DNA of 64,000 nt from Pseudodesulfovibrio sp. zrk46 (GTDB lineage: Bacteria; Desulfobacterota; Desulfovibrionia; Desulfovibrionales; Desulfovibrionaceae), in assembly GCF_012516435.1 (NCBI RefSeq), contig NZ_CP051216.1, positions 3,409,669 to 3,473,668 of the forward strand, in the 5' to 3' direction. Shown piece after piece: positions 44,150-53,001 of this stretch. Every line of letters starts with the position of its first letter. Position 1 is the stretch's first letter. The translations under genes were made by a program, and so were the position numbers. The notes under the pieces were generated by a model. It ran no database searches. It worked only from the letters and a program-made list of their open reading frames with translations, and had not been told where the DNA came from.

Positions 44150-44179
44150 TTGCCAAAGGGAGACGTGAACTTATATAGA
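44150..44179 (+). promoter_or_regulatory. promoter of ssrA
   Basis: TTGCCA (44150-44155) with TATATA at 16 bp (44172-44177) or TATAGA at 18 bp (44174-44179). The mature 5' end is at 44204. The -35 is the same as that of tRNA-Met. Confidence 0.68.
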
Positions 44180-44203
44180 TTTTGGCCGAAGAGTTCTTTG
44201 AAA

Positions 44204-44587
44204 GGGGGCGCATTGGTTTCGACGGGGATAGTTGATGCCAAGGCTGCAAGTCGAGGTTGGTCGATGGCCTCGTAAAAATCGACCAAAAGATAATTGCAAA
44301 CGACAATTACGACTACGCAATGGCTGCTTAATTGCAGAGTTGCACCTTGACACACTAGATGTCACGATTCTCCCGCTGACGCCTTATAAGCGGACAGGAT
44401 CGTCAATTCATAGGGCTAGTTTCGACGGTCTGTTCTTTGCCACCGAAGCGAAAACAAAGAAGGACTAGTCCAACGGCCGTCTGGCCCGGAGCAATCCGTT
44501 GGGTGAATTTTTATTCCGGACCTAAACTTGTAGACGCTTTGCGCTGATCGTTCTCGGACGGGAGTTCGACTCTCCCCGCCTCCACCA
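44204..44587 (+). ncRNA. ssrA: transfer-messenger RNA (tmRNA)
   Basis: tmRNA frees stalled ribosomes and tags the peptide. The 384-nt RNA starts GGGGGCG and ends CGCCTCC-ACCA, forming the acceptor stem with the usual third G-U pair; GTTTCGACGGGGA and a TTCGACT T-loop are present. The tag frame at 44296-44331 reads ANDNYDYAMAA then TAA, a normal proteolysis tag. Pseudoknot-like repeats fill the middle. CCA is encoded. A strong hairpin follows. Confidence 0.97.
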
Positions 44588-44640
44588 TTTCTAGAGCTTG
44601 TGTTTCAGAAAGAAGCAATATGCTCTATTTCTGTAAGAAA

Positions 44641-44690
44641 AACTGCTTGTTACAATGAAAATTAATTTCGTTGCGCCAAGCAGTTTTTTT
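44641..44690 (+). terminator. terminator downstream of ssrA
   Basis: AACTGCTTG pairs with CAAGCAGTT (44641-44649, 44677-44685); an inner stem CAATGAAA/TTTCGTTG extends it; a run of seven T (44684-44690) ends it. Confidence 0.85.
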
Positions 44691-44699
44691 CGTTCTACG

Positions 44700-44740
44700 C
44701 TACACACTTTTCCCGGCTTCTACACACATTCCTACACACA
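44700..44740. repeat. three CTACACAC repeats next to the integrase stub
   Basis: The octamer CTACACAC occurs at 44700, 44720 and 44732 in the same orientation. The spacing (20 and 12 bp) and the place, between the ssrA terminator and the integrase stub, suggest remnants of integrase or excisionase arm sites. This is inference. Confidence 0.4.
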
Positions 44741-44754
44741 TAGGAGTTGTTGTA

Positions 44755-44856
44755 GTGCCACACAGACACCCCACCGACCTCGTTAAGCAGTCACACGGAT
44801 ACTGTTTCCGCATAAACGTTCCTGCTGACCTCCAAGTTTATTTGCACCAAGTCTAA
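44755..44856 (+). pseudogene. N-terminal stub of a tyrosine-family integrase
   Basis: A GTG with AGGAG eight bases upstream opens a 33-codon frame containing LVKQSHGYCFRINVPADLQV, which resembles the N-terminal arm-binding segment of phage and island integrases (the pattern LVKRG-YYFR-VPADL). A TAA then closes the frame, and the following codons (KNKLW) fit the family's next residues (KKELR) before more stops. The catalytic domain is absent. It lies 168 bases downstream of ssrA, a common integration site, so it is read as the decayed end of a lost element. Confidence 0.72.
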
Positions 44857-44958
44857 AAGAACAAACTCTGGTATTTGTTATAATTGCCCTAACGCTCTAC
44901 ATAAGCTAGCAATAATAAATTGTGTTGTTTTGACCAATCGAAAATAGGAGTGAACGGA

Positions 44959-46098
44959 GTGCCACCATCAAAACTAAGATTTTCCTGGCATCAATGGAAA
45001 TTTGTCCTCCTTTCAATAATAGTCACTCTATGTTCATGCGGGGACTCTACTCCGATACTCATTGGTTTTTCTGGACAGCTTACTGGCAAGATGTCCGACC
45101 TTGGAGTTTATGCACGCAATGGCGCGATACTCGCCGTCGAAACAATTAACTTAAATGGGGGCATTAATGGTCGGCCTTTAAAACTATTATCAGAGGACGA
45201 TCTAAATACCCCAAACGGGGCCCTGAATGCAGACACCAAATTAATTGAAACAGGTGTTGTTGCAATAGTCGGACACATGACGAGCTCACAGACTATGGCA
45301 GTTATGCCGATTGTCAATGAGACAGGAATCGTCATGATATCTCCCACTACCTCCACCCCAGCCCTCTCAAGAAAAGCCGACTCCTTTTTCCGTACTATGG
45401 TAGAAAACACTCTCCAGAGTAAGGAATTGGCAGATTATGCTAGATCTGCACTAGACATAGCAACGGTGGTGTCAGTTGCAGAAGCCGACAACAAGAGCTA
45501 TTCTTTTACATTCCGAGATGGCTTTATTCAACGCTTCAAAGAGGTTGGTGGTACTATTTCTGGAATAACGACCTACTCTTCTAGCAATGCACCCAATTGG
45601 GATACAATCACAGATATGCTCATTGAAACGAATCCCGATGCGGTACTACTTACCTGTCCCGCTCAGGATGTTGTTTCTATAGTGCAACGAATTCGTGACG
45701 CAGGCTTAAAAACACGCATTCTGTCAGGAGCCTGGGCTTACACCGATAATTTATTGGATTGGGGAGGACAATACGCTGAAGGTATTATATTTGTCATAGA
45801 TTTTGCTGCAGACAACCCAAACCCAGAATTCATTAAATTTCGAGAGGCATACAGAAATCGCTTTGGACGCAATCCCAATTTTGCCTCTGCTTTTAGCTAT
45901 GAAGCCGTACAGGCACTTGCTAATGCTCTCGAAAAGACAAATGGCTCCTCCGAAGGACTCGCGGATGCAATGGCCCCAAGTAATATAATCAACGGGGTAA
46001 TTAGTCCGTTTAAGCTCAATGAGTTTGGTGACGTCGAAAGGAACGTTTTTATTGTAACTGTGCAGGAAGGACAGTTTAGAACAGTCGAAATGCGATAG
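44959..46098 (+). CDS. LivK-like periplasmic binding lipoprotein
   Basis: The 379-residue product has a signal ending in the lipobox LCSC (lipid Cys27) and a type I periplasmic binding fold (ILIGFSGQLTGKMSDLG, ARNGAILAVETINLNGGING, VGHMTSSQTMAVMPIVNE), related to branched-chain amino acid binders. The GTG at 44959 is preferred because AGGAG lies eight bases before it. No ABC permease or ATPase gene is near; instead a hybrid kinase follows after 40 bases, so it is more likely a signal receptor than a transporter part. Ligand unknown. Confidence 0.85.
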   Translation: MPPSKLRFSWHQWKFVLLSIIVTLCSCGDSTPILIGFSGQLTGKMSDLGVYARNGAILAVETINLNGGINGRPLKLLSEDDLNTPNGALNADTKLIETGVVAIVGHMTSSQTMAVMPIVNETGIVMISPTTSTPALSRKADSFFRTMVENTLQSKELADYARSALDIATVVSVAEADNKSYSFTFRDGFIQRFKEVGGTISGITTYSSSNAPNWDTITDMLIETNPDAVLLTCPAQDVVSIVQRIRDAGLKTRILSGAWAYTDNLLDWGGQYAEGIIFVIDFAADNPNPEFIKFREAYRNRFGRNPNFASAFSYEAVQALANALEKTNGSSEGLADAMAPSNIINGVISPFKLNEFGDVERNVFIVTVQEGQFRTVEMR

Positions 46099-46138
46099 AA
46101 ATAACAGATGGTTTGAAAACACGAAAAGCGATAAGTTC

Positions 46139-48721
46139 ATGGCAGCTATTTCACTGAGACAATTGGTTCAGCGCAACCTCACTAACCTGATGCTCATTCC
46201 AAGCATCTGCCTCATTTTGTTGCTTGGAGCCTATACAATTTACGAAAAAAGTCAGAGTTTTGAGACAAAAAATGCCGTATTAACTCAATCTCTTGGTAAA
46301 CACATCTCAGCTCACCTTCACGACTCCAAAATAGCATTAACATCACTTTCGACAAGCATCACAAGATATGACCCATTTTGGTTTCACTGGGTTTTAAGCA
46401 ATTTTCTTCAAGCCTACCCTCACTTTGAACGCCTTATATATTTGGATGCCAACGGCAAAATACTAGCCACCTCTCCCCAAGGCAACGAGTTGGTGTCCAT
46501 GGAACGCTTTATAGACAAAGTCTCAAACCAAGCAAGCATTGTCTCTGATCCTATAATCTCCCCTGCAACTCAAAATCTCGTTGTCTATCTTGGAATTCGT
46601 TTACCCAATGGAAGTATAATCATTGGCGAGCTTAGCTTAAGCAAATTGCAAACCCACCTTGAAAACCTGCTCCCCAAAGGAGAAGGGATCCTCATCCTGA
46701 CAGATTCTTATGGCAACCTCATATCTCATCCCGATTTCCATCGGGTTATAACTCAAGAGAATATTGGCAACTTAGACATTTTCACAGAATTTACAGACGA
46801 CTCTCTCTATACTAACTTCTATAAAGAGGAAGGAATTTATCATTTTGGAACAATAGCAAAGGTGGCTCAAACAGATTGGCTGTTGCTTATATCGAAACCC
46901 GTCAGAGAAGTTTTTCTCCCCATCATATCTCCTCTCCTTATACTACTGAGTGTAATTTTACTTCTCTTCTTCATGTTTGCCCATTTTCTGCAGCATAGGC
47001 TTCGCGAAAGTATAGTTAGACCACTTGCACACTTTACCGAGTCAATCGAAATGACAGCAAAAGGAGACTATAGTCGCCCTGATTTACATGACGAAGTCTT
47101 TTCCGAGCTTGCCATCATTGAACAAGAATTTGACGACATGGTTAAACAGGTCAACATTCGAGAACAAGAGATCAAAGAAAGTGAAGAACGTTTCAGACAA
47201 CTCGTTGAAAACATACATGAGGCGTACTGGATTAACGACGTTGCAGATAATAGAGTTATATATGTTAGCCCCTCATACGAAATGATCTGGGGACGCACAC
47301 GTGAATCATTATATGAAAATCCAGAATCATTTTTCCTTGCAATTGACAAAGACGATCGACTTCCAGTTCTTGATGCATTCAACTCATTGAGAAATGAAGG
47401 CATGATTGTTGATCAAGAATTTCGAATCATAATGCCTGATGGCAAAATTCGTTGGATTCGTGCGCAAGCCTTTCCAGTATATGACGACGAAGGGGTTCGC
47501 GTTCGCATGGTCGGTGTTGCTGAGGACATTACAGAAAGAAAGGCCATTTCAACAGCTTTAATGAAAGCAAAACAAGATGCGGAAACAGCGAGCCAAGCTA
47601 AAACAGAATTTCTCACAAACATGAGTCACGAATTAAGGACCCCGCTCAATGGCATTCTAGGAATGCTGCAACTGACCCGTGACACCAAACTCAACGTTGA
47701 ACAAGCAGACTACATTGAAACTGCAATTAGCTCGAGCAAAGTGCTACTCAATGTTATTAACGATATCCTTAACATAGCACAAATCGAAGCCGGCAAGCTT
47801 GCATTGCATGAACAACTCTTCTCTCCACATGAAGTAATGGAAACTATTTTCCGTTTTTTTAAACACTCCACTGAATCAAAAAACATTGAACTCAGTATGG
47901 ACGTCGAACCAGGACTCCCTCCCTTCCTCATTGGTGACGAAGTACGAATCCGACAAATATTATTCAATCTAGCTGGCAACTCAGTAAAGTTCACGGATGA
48001 AGGAACAATACATGTGCATGCCCAGACACTCCCAATTCAGAAAAAAACTGGTAGTATTAATATATTGTTCACGATTTCTGACACTGGCATAGGTATACCT
48101 GCAGAAAAAATAAACTATGTATTCGAATCATTTACTCAGGTTGACGGAACATACACACGTCGCTACCAAGGCACGGGATTAGGATTAGGTATCGTGCGAA
48201 GCTTGGTAGAATATATGAATGGCTCCATCACTGTTGATAGTGATACAGGAAAAGGCACGACAATTTATGTGTCCTTACAGCTAGGACTTCCAACTCGCGA
48301 ACAAATGTCTGAAAAGCCTGAAATAGATGTATTCGAACCCCAACTGAGGCCGCTCGATATTCTTGTTGTCGAAGATGATCGCGTGAATCAGATCGCCATT
48401 AGTAGAATGCTTCAAAAAATGGGACATGCAGCGACATGTGTTAATGATGGCCAAAAAGCGGTCGACATTCTTAAAGAAGAAAAATTTGATTGCGTTTTCA
48501 TGGACATCCAAATGCCAATTATGGATGGAATTGAAGCAACTAAATACATAAGAACATCAAATGACATGATTAATGTCTCAAAACTCCCCATTGTTGCTTT
48601 AACTGCTCATGCAATGCCAGAAGATCGAAAGAACTTCCTTGAGGTGGGAATGAACGACTATATTTCAAAGCCTGTGTCATTTGAACAACTGACATCCGCA
48701 TTAAAACGAATCATGGATTAA
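46139..48721 (+). CDS. hybrid sensor histidine kinase (dCache-HAMP-PAS-HisKA-HATPase-REC)
   Basis: An 860-residue membrane kinase. TM1 (NLMLIPSICLILLLGAYTIY) and TM2 (LLILLSVILLLFFMFAHFL, about 265-285) bracket a Cache-type periplasmic domain. HAMP, a PAS domain (residues about 350-465) and HisKA with His497 in MSHELRTPLNG follow; the ATPase has GTGLGLGIVRSLVEY and the receiver has its phospho-Asp789 in FMDIQMPIMDGIEA. There is no output domain, so an Hpt or partner regulator elsewhere is expected. It follows the binding lipoprotein by 40 bases and probably works with it. A terminator follows. Confidence 0.93.
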   Translation: MAAISLRQLVQRNLTNLMLIPSICLILLLGAYTIYEKSQSFETKNAVLTQSLGKHISAHLHDSKIALTSLSTSITRYDPFWFHWVLSNFLQAYPHFERLIYLDANGKILATSPQGNELVSMERFIDKVSNQASIVSDPIISPATQNLVVYLGIRLPNGSIIIGELSLSKLQTHLENLLPKGEGILILTDSYGNLISHPDFHRVITQENIGNLDIFTEFTDDSLYTNFYKEEGIYHFGTIAKVAQTDWLLLISKPVREVFLPIISPLLILLSVILLLFFMFAHFLQHRLRESIVRPLAHFTESIEMTAKGDYSRPDLHDEVFSELAIIEQEFDDMVKQVNIREQEIKESEERFRQLVENIHEAYWINDVADNRVIYVSPSYEMIWGRTRESLYENPESFFLAIDKDDRLPVLDAFNSLRNEGMIVDQEFRIIMPDGKIRWIRAQAFPVYDDEGVRVRMVGVAEDITERKAISTALMKAKQDAETASQAKTEFLTNMSHELRTPLNGILGMLQLTRDTKLNVEQADYIETAISSSKVLLNVINDILNIAQIEAGKLALHEQLFSPHEVMETIFRFFKHSTESKNIELSMDVEPGLPPFLIGDEVRIRQILFNLAGNSVKFTDEGTIHVHAQTLPIQKKTGSINILFTISDTGIGIPAEKINYVFESFTQVDGTYTRRYQGTGLGLGIVRSLVEYMNGSITVDSDTGKGTTIYVSLQLGLPTREQMSEKPEIDVFEPQLRPLDILVVEDDRVNQIAISRMLQKMGHAATCVNDGQKAVDILKEEKFDCVFMDIQMPIMDGIEATKYIRTSNDMINVSKLPIVALTAHAMPEDRKNFLEVGMNDYISKPVSFEQLTSALKRIMD

Positions 48722-48765
48722 GCGTTCTTCAACATGACGCTCGCAAAGGGCGACATACTTACTAT

Positions 48766-48804
48766 AAAAAAGGTCCCTGACAACACTAACTGTCAGAGAC
48801 CTTT
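48766..48804. terminator. bidirectional terminator between kinase and motB genes
   Basis: AAAGGTC-c-CTGACA and TGTCAG-a-GACCTTT with an 8-base loop; A and T runs on each side. Confidence 0.87.
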
Positions 48805-48818
48805 ATTCTTCATTTAAC

Positions 48819-49568
48819 TTACCACTTAGATCTGCCCACTGGAAGGTAGAAGAATTCAACCCTTCTGTTAGCTCGTTTATTTGCTTCAGTTGTACTGGGA
48901 AGAATTGGTTTTGCACTCGCGTAGCCGACAGCCTTCATTCTATTGGCTGGTATTGTTGAATTGGAAAGAATATAACGTAGACATGAGGCAGCTCTAGCGG
49001 CAGAAAGCTCCCAGTTAGAAGAATAAAGCTGGCTCTCTGCCCTCTCTCCATCAGTATGTCCACGAATAACCAAGTTAAAACTCTTGTTAGCCATTCCTTC
49101 AATAACGACATTGAGAGCATCCTTAGATTGAGGCGTCAACTGTGCAGATCCTTTCGCAAACATAGCATTGCTATCGAAACGAAGCATTACTCCGGACTTG
49201 TCACTGCTGACACGAGCCATTGCAGACAAATCTTTGGCCCGAATAAATTTCTTCAATCGAGCCCCCAATTCAACAATCTCTCTATTCTCACGAACACTTC
49301 TACGCTCTTTAAAACTAGATTCAGCATATGGGGTAGCCAAGGCAGATTTGTCCTCCATTTGCACACCCATAGCTTCTTGTATAGACCCCATCATCATTTT
49401 AAAGTTCGTAACGTCCTGATTGGTGAAGGAGAGCAAAAGTACAAAAAAACACAAAAGCAACGTTACCATATCAGCAAACGTCGCCATCCATGCCGGAATA
49501 CCTGCTTCAGGCTTAGGAGGATCGGACTTAGCACCCGATTGCTGCTCTTCTACTACGTCTTCCGCCAT
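48819..49568 (-). CDS. motB: MotB/PomB-like flagellar stator protein, paralogue 2
   Basis: The 249-residue protein has one N-terminal membrane helix with the ion-binding Asp in WMATFADMVTLLLCFF, then an OmpA-like peptidoglycan-binding domain (VIRGHTDGERAESQLYSSNW, LSAARAASCLRYI). It anchors the stator to the wall. It follows the first motB by 12 bases. It differs from the first mainly in the linker and loop sequence. Either copy could pair with the single MotA gene upstream. Confidence 0.9.
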   Translation of the reverse strand: MAEDVVEEQQSGAKSDPPKPEAGIPAWMATFADMVTLLLCFFVLLLSFTNQDVTNFKMMMGSIQEAMGVQMEDKSALATPYAESSFKERRSVRENREIVELGARLKKFIRAKDLSAMARVSSDKSGVMLRFDSNAMFAKGSAQLTPQSKDALNVVIEGMANKSFNLVIRGHTDGERAESQLYSSNWELSAARAASCLRYILSNSTIPANRMKAVGYASAKPILPSTTEANKRANRRVEFFYLPVGRSKW

Positions 49569-49580
49569 TAAGAATACCTG

Positions 49581-50345
49581 CTACCACGCATCTCGCTGTG
49601 GCATATGAAGATAAAATTCAACCCGCTGATTTTTAGCTCTATTTTCCGGAGTATCATTGGGGGCAGCGGGTCGCGTATCTGCATACCCAACAGCCTTTGC
49701 TCGGCTTATCTCAATATTTCCTTTATTTACGATATAGTCTAACGCGACAGCTGCCCTTGCTGCAGACAACTCCCAATTGGATGGAAATTTTTTAGTTGAT
49801 ATTGGTCGGTCATCCGTATGTCCTCGAACAACAAGGTGCAACTTGTAATCTTTCAAGACTCTAATGACATTGTCTAATATTCTATCAGCACTATTAGACA
49901 ACTCTGCAGACCCAGGCTTAAACATTGATGCTGAATTGGCACTAAAAATAACCCCATCGCGATCTGCTGTAACACCAGTGCCTTCCTTCAACTCCACATC
50001 TTCATCTTCCAGAAGAGATTTGATGCGCATGATGACCCCCAACAGAAGACGCTCATCATGTGAAATCTTTGCTGTGAGATCTTTGGCAGTGGAACTGGTA
50101 TTAAAAAGAGCCATATCATCTGAAACAGCGCGAAGCTCTTTAACCCCGAATGCTCCCTTAATCGACCCTAGAGCGTCACGATACTTCTCTTCACTTTGTT
50201 CAGCAAAAGAAAGCAAGAGTACAAAGAAACACAATAAAAGAGTCACCATGTCGGCGAATGTCGCCATCCACCCCGGCAACCCTTCATCGCCTGGAGGTTC
50301 TTCAGGCGGCTTACGCTGTATTTGCTCTTCGGCTTGTTCAGCCAT
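49581..50345 (-). CDS. motB: MotB/PomB-like flagellar stator protein, paralogue 1
   Basis: The 254-residue protein has the same plan: WMATFADMVTLLLCFFVLLL with the conserved Asp, a plug-like linker, and OmpA C-terminal VVRGHTDDRPISTKKFPSNW with LSAARAAVALDYI. It starts 23 bases after the motA stop and precedes its own paralogue, all in one transcript. The DMVTLLLCFF context resembles Na+-type PomB more than E. coli MotB, though this does not prove ion use. Confidence 0.91.
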   Translation of the reverse strand: MAEQAEEQIQRKPPEEPPGDEGLPGWMATFADMVTLLLCFFVLLLSFAEQSEEKYRDALGSIKGAFGVKELRAVSDDMALFNTSSTAKDLTAKISHDERLLLGVIMRIKSLLEDEDVELKEGTGVTADRDGVIFSANSASMFKPGSAELSNSADRILDNVIRVLKDYKLHLVVRGHTDDRPISTKKFPSNWELSAARAAVALDYIVNKGNIEISRAKAVGYADTRPAAPNDTPENRAKNQRVEFYLHMPQRDAW

Positions 50346-50368
50346 AAACCTGACTCACTTGATTAATA

Positions 50369-51124
50369 CTATGCGGACTCTTCACGCATTGCTGGAGCCA
50401 AGAAAGCCTGAAGCTTTTCTTTGACGACAGAAGGATGGTCGCCTCTCTGAAGAGATGAAACACCTTCCACCATAATCTGCATAAACAAGGCATCTTCTGC
50501 AGACCGCTCTTCCAATTTAGTAGCCATAGGCAAAAACACACAGTTTGCCATAACCGCCCCATAAAAAGTTGTGAGAAGAGCAACAGCCATAGCCGGACCG
50601 ATTGATGATGGATCGGAAAGGTTGGAAAGCATGTTCACCAAACCAATCAAGGTACCGATCATTCCAAATGCAGGGGCCATCGCTCCCATCCCTTTGAAAA
50701 CGGCCTGACCTTGACGATGACGTTGCTTCATGAATTCCAATTCAATTTCCATGACAGAACGAACTAAAGCCTCACTTGACCCGTCAACAACCAACATCAC
50801 ACCTTTTTTTAGAAAGGGATCATCAATCGCGACTTTTTCTAAAGCGACAAGGCTCTCCTTTCGTGCAGTGTCAGCCAACGACGTAATCAAACGTATTATT
50901 TCCTGTGGATCATTGGATTTGAACAGCAAAGTCTTTAAACCAACTTTAATAGTTCCAATAACAACGTTCATAGGAAACATTACAAAAGTAACAGCAAAGG
51001 TGCCACCAATGACAACGACAACGGAGGGTATATCGAGAAACCCAGCAGCGTTACCACCCATAAATATGGTAGTTAAAACAAGACCGAACGAGCCGGCAAG
51101 ACCGATAAGGGTTGCAATATCCAT
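50369..51124 (-). CDS. motA: MotA/PomA flagellar stator protein
   Basis: The 251-residue protein has four membrane helices and begins MDIATLIGLAGSFGLVLTTI, then IPSVVVVIGGTFAVTFVMF, as in PomA-type (sodium) stators. The cytoplasmic loop with Arg/Glu that contacts the rotor and the GPAMAVALLTTFYGAVMANC helix 4 are intact. It follows fapA by 3 bases and is followed by two motB genes. A sodium motor would suit a marine habitat (inference). Confidence 0.93.
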   Translation of the reverse strand: MDIATLIGLAGSFGLVLTTIFMGGNAAGFLDIPSVVVVIGGTFAVTFVMFPMNVVIGTIKVGLKTLLFKSNDPQEIIRLITSLADTARKESLVALEKVAIDDPFLKKGVMLVVDGSSEALVRSVMEIELEFMKQRHRQGQAVFKGMGAMAPAFGMIGTLIGLVNMLSNLSDPSSIGPAMAVALLTTFYGAVMANCVFLPMATKLEERSAEDALFMQIMVEGVSSLQRGDHPSVVKEKLQAFLAPAMREESA

Positions 51125-51127
51125 AAG

Positions 51128-52249
51128 CTATCTTTTCATTTTTTTAGCGGCAGCGCCAATTTTTACTTCACCATTATCATAATAAAAATAAACATCTTCC
51201 AAAAAGTCATCAACTTTTAAGTATGCGGATCCGATGGCAATTTCCACTCCTGGCTTAACTACTCCCGTAACCAACACTTTGCACTCATCAAGAACCTCAG
51301 TAGCCTCTATGCCATCCCACAACTTCTGTTTTAAGAGCTTGACTAGCTCTATTTCCTTTTCAGCAGACGCAAGTTTTTCTTTTATTTCGGTAGCATCATC
51401 TTCGTTTCGATCAATCGCCTTTTTATATAGGGAGATATCAGCATGTAATCTCTTGATACGAATATTATACTCTTCATCAGCGAATAACAGGGTAGGATTA
51501 TAACCAAGGACAATTAAGGTATCGGTCCCAAGCCCTCCGCCCAATTGCTCGCCAACATAAATATAGTCATGACAATAATAGTTGCCACCGGTCAAACGTC
51601 CTCCTACCGCAAGACGCTTACCTGCATACACATCAGTATGCATTAAAGCCCCTTTAACGAGAACATCTTCTCCAGCCTTAAGTGTACCAAATTCGCAAAA
51701 AGCAGTCTTAATAGTCTTGCCAGCTTCAAGATAAGCCTCTTTGCCTCCCTTGATTCCACCGCGGCAATTCAAATTTCGCAATGCTTCAATATGAGCACCT
51801 TCTATTTGACCATTAACAGTGACATCTCGTCCACTGAGAGAAAAACCAGTTCTAACTGCTCCGCCAACCGTAACATTGCCAATAAAATCAATATTGCCTG
51901 TATGAAAATCAATATCTTTAGGAACGACGATGTCCTCTTCAACAATGATCTTATCGTTTTCATATCTGACACAGCCATTGACAGCTGCATATAACTTATT
52001 AGGCTGTTTTCGCTTAATCCCTGTACCACGTCCTGCAGGAAAGCGTTTTTCTTCATGGACAAAGCGAGAATCGACTTCAACGCCATCTGCACCGTTAAAT
52101 TCAACCCATTCTGCAATAACGCTGCCGGCCTCCACATTTTGAACATAATTCAACTCATAGTGGTCGACACTACCGTCATCTTGTAATTCAGGCTTAAGAT
52201 GATTCAGATCTAAAGTAGGATCAAAATGGTGCTTCAAAAAAAAGGGCAT
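51128..52249 (-). CDS. FapA/DUF342 polymer-forming-like protein
   Basis: The 373-residue FapA-type protein has an N-terminal domain, then a beta-helix (NGQIEGAHIEALRNLNCRGG, EAGKTIKTAFCEFGTLKAG and so on) and a coiled coil near residues 260-315 (rich in Lys/Glu). Such proteins are linked with flagellar assembly or placement. It is first in the fapA-motA-motB-motB operon and has a plausible sigma70-like promoter upstream. Confidence 0.85.
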   Translation of the reverse strand: MPFFLKHHFDPTLDLNHLKPELQDDGSVDHYELNYVQNVEAGSVIAEWVEFNGADGVEVDSRFVHEEKRFPAGRGTGIKRKQPNKLYAAVNGCVRYENDKIIVEEDIVVPKDIDFHTGNIDFIGNVTVGGAVRTGFSLSGRDVTVNGQIEGAHIEALRNLNCRGGIKGGKEAYLEAGKTIKTAFCEFGTLKAGEDVLVKGALMHTDVYAGKRLAVGGRLTGGNYYCHDYIYVGEQLGGGLGTDTLIVLGYNPTLLFADEEYNIRIKRLHADISLYKKAIDRNEDDATEIKEKLASAEKEIELVKLLKQKLWDGIEATEVLDECKVLVTGVVKPGVEIAIGSAYLKVDDFLEDVYFYYDNGEVKIGAAAKKMKR

Positions 52250-52347
52250 TGTCCCTCAACTTTCCTAGGATAACCCTCGCGATATAATACTTCGAAGGCT
52301 TAAATAGCAGAACCCTCTAGAATTTCATTACATTTTAAACGACAGAA

Positions 52348-52376
52348 ATCTTATTAAAAAATGGTAATACAGTCAA
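52348..52376 (-). promoter_or_regulatory. sigma70-like promoter of the fapA-motA-motB operon
   Basis: On minus, TTGACT (52371-52376), 17 bp, TAAGAT (52348-52353; four of six). The fapA ATG is about 98 bases further. Confidence 0.55.
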
Positions 52377-52434
52377 TTAGTTTGAAATTTTGATTAGAAC
52401 AAGTCGGAATAATCAAAGTTTTTATTTTAGAGCC

Positions 52435-52461
52435 TAAAGTTGAACTCGAAGTTGCCGATAA
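52435..52461 (+). promoter_or_regulatory. sigma28 (FliA) promoter of flaG
   Basis: TAAAGTTG (52435-52442), exactly 11 bases, then GCCGATAA (52454-52461). This is the FliA consensus with a single doubtful base in the -35. flaG starts 59 bases downstream after GGGAGGGAG. Confidence 0.93.
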
Positions 52462-52520
52462 AATAAGCGTAAGAGGCAAGTCCGGTTGGGATGATTCGTG
52501 CAACACCAGGGAGGGAGCCC

Positions 52521-52916
52521 ATGAATATCCCCGAAATTACCAATGAAGTGAAGCAGGTCGCACGTTCGGAGAACGTGCATCCAGCGCAGTCGGTGGAAAG
52601 ACCATACAGCCGCGACGGTAGCGTCAGGGCGGCTCCTGACGCTGTCCAAAAGCAGAATGCGCTGAACAAGGAAAACCAAAATCCTCGTGAATTTTCACGA
52701 GAAGAGATGAACTCCTTTATCAAGGATGCAGAAGAACAGTTGGAAGCTAAGGATATCCAATTAAAGTTCAATATCCTTGAAGAAGACGACACCATTCAAG
52801 TCGAAATTGTCGACGCCGAAGGAAAGACTATTCGAAAGATCCCAGGCGATGAGCTTGTTAAGCTTTCACAGTCACTGAAGAGTCTAGAACGCGGTTTCAT
52901 AGATAAGGTTTCCTAG
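52521..52916 (+). CDS. flaG: flagellar protein FlaG
   Basis: The 131-residue protein begins MNIPEITNEVKQVARSENVH and ends with the FlaG domain (LKFNILEEDDTIQVEIVDAE, KTIRKIPGDELVKLSQSL). FlaG affects filament length and is usually a late flagellar gene. That fits its FliA promoter. GGGAGGGAG lies just before the ATG at 52521, favoured over one ten codons earlier. It is divergent from the fapA/motA operon. Confidence 0.93.
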   Translation: MNIPEITNEVKQVARSENVHPAQSVERPYSRDGSVRAAPDAVQKQNALNKENQNPREFSREEMNSFIKDAEEQLEAKDIQLKFNILEEDDTIQVEIVDAEGKTIRKIPGDELVKLSQSLKSLERGFIDKVS

Positions 52917-52943
52917 CCACGAACTTCAGTATGCAGGCTTTCA

Positions 52944-52975
52944 AGCCCCCCCGAGCTGACAATGCCGGGGGGGCT
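52944..52975 (+). terminator. GC-rich hairpin after flaG
   Basis: AGCCCCCCCG and CGGGGGGGCT (10 bp) around a 12-base loop. There is no T run, so termination is weak or Rho-assisted. Confidence 0.55.
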
Positions 52976-53001
52976 AAAGCCCGTTCTACGGCCCAATACA
53001 C

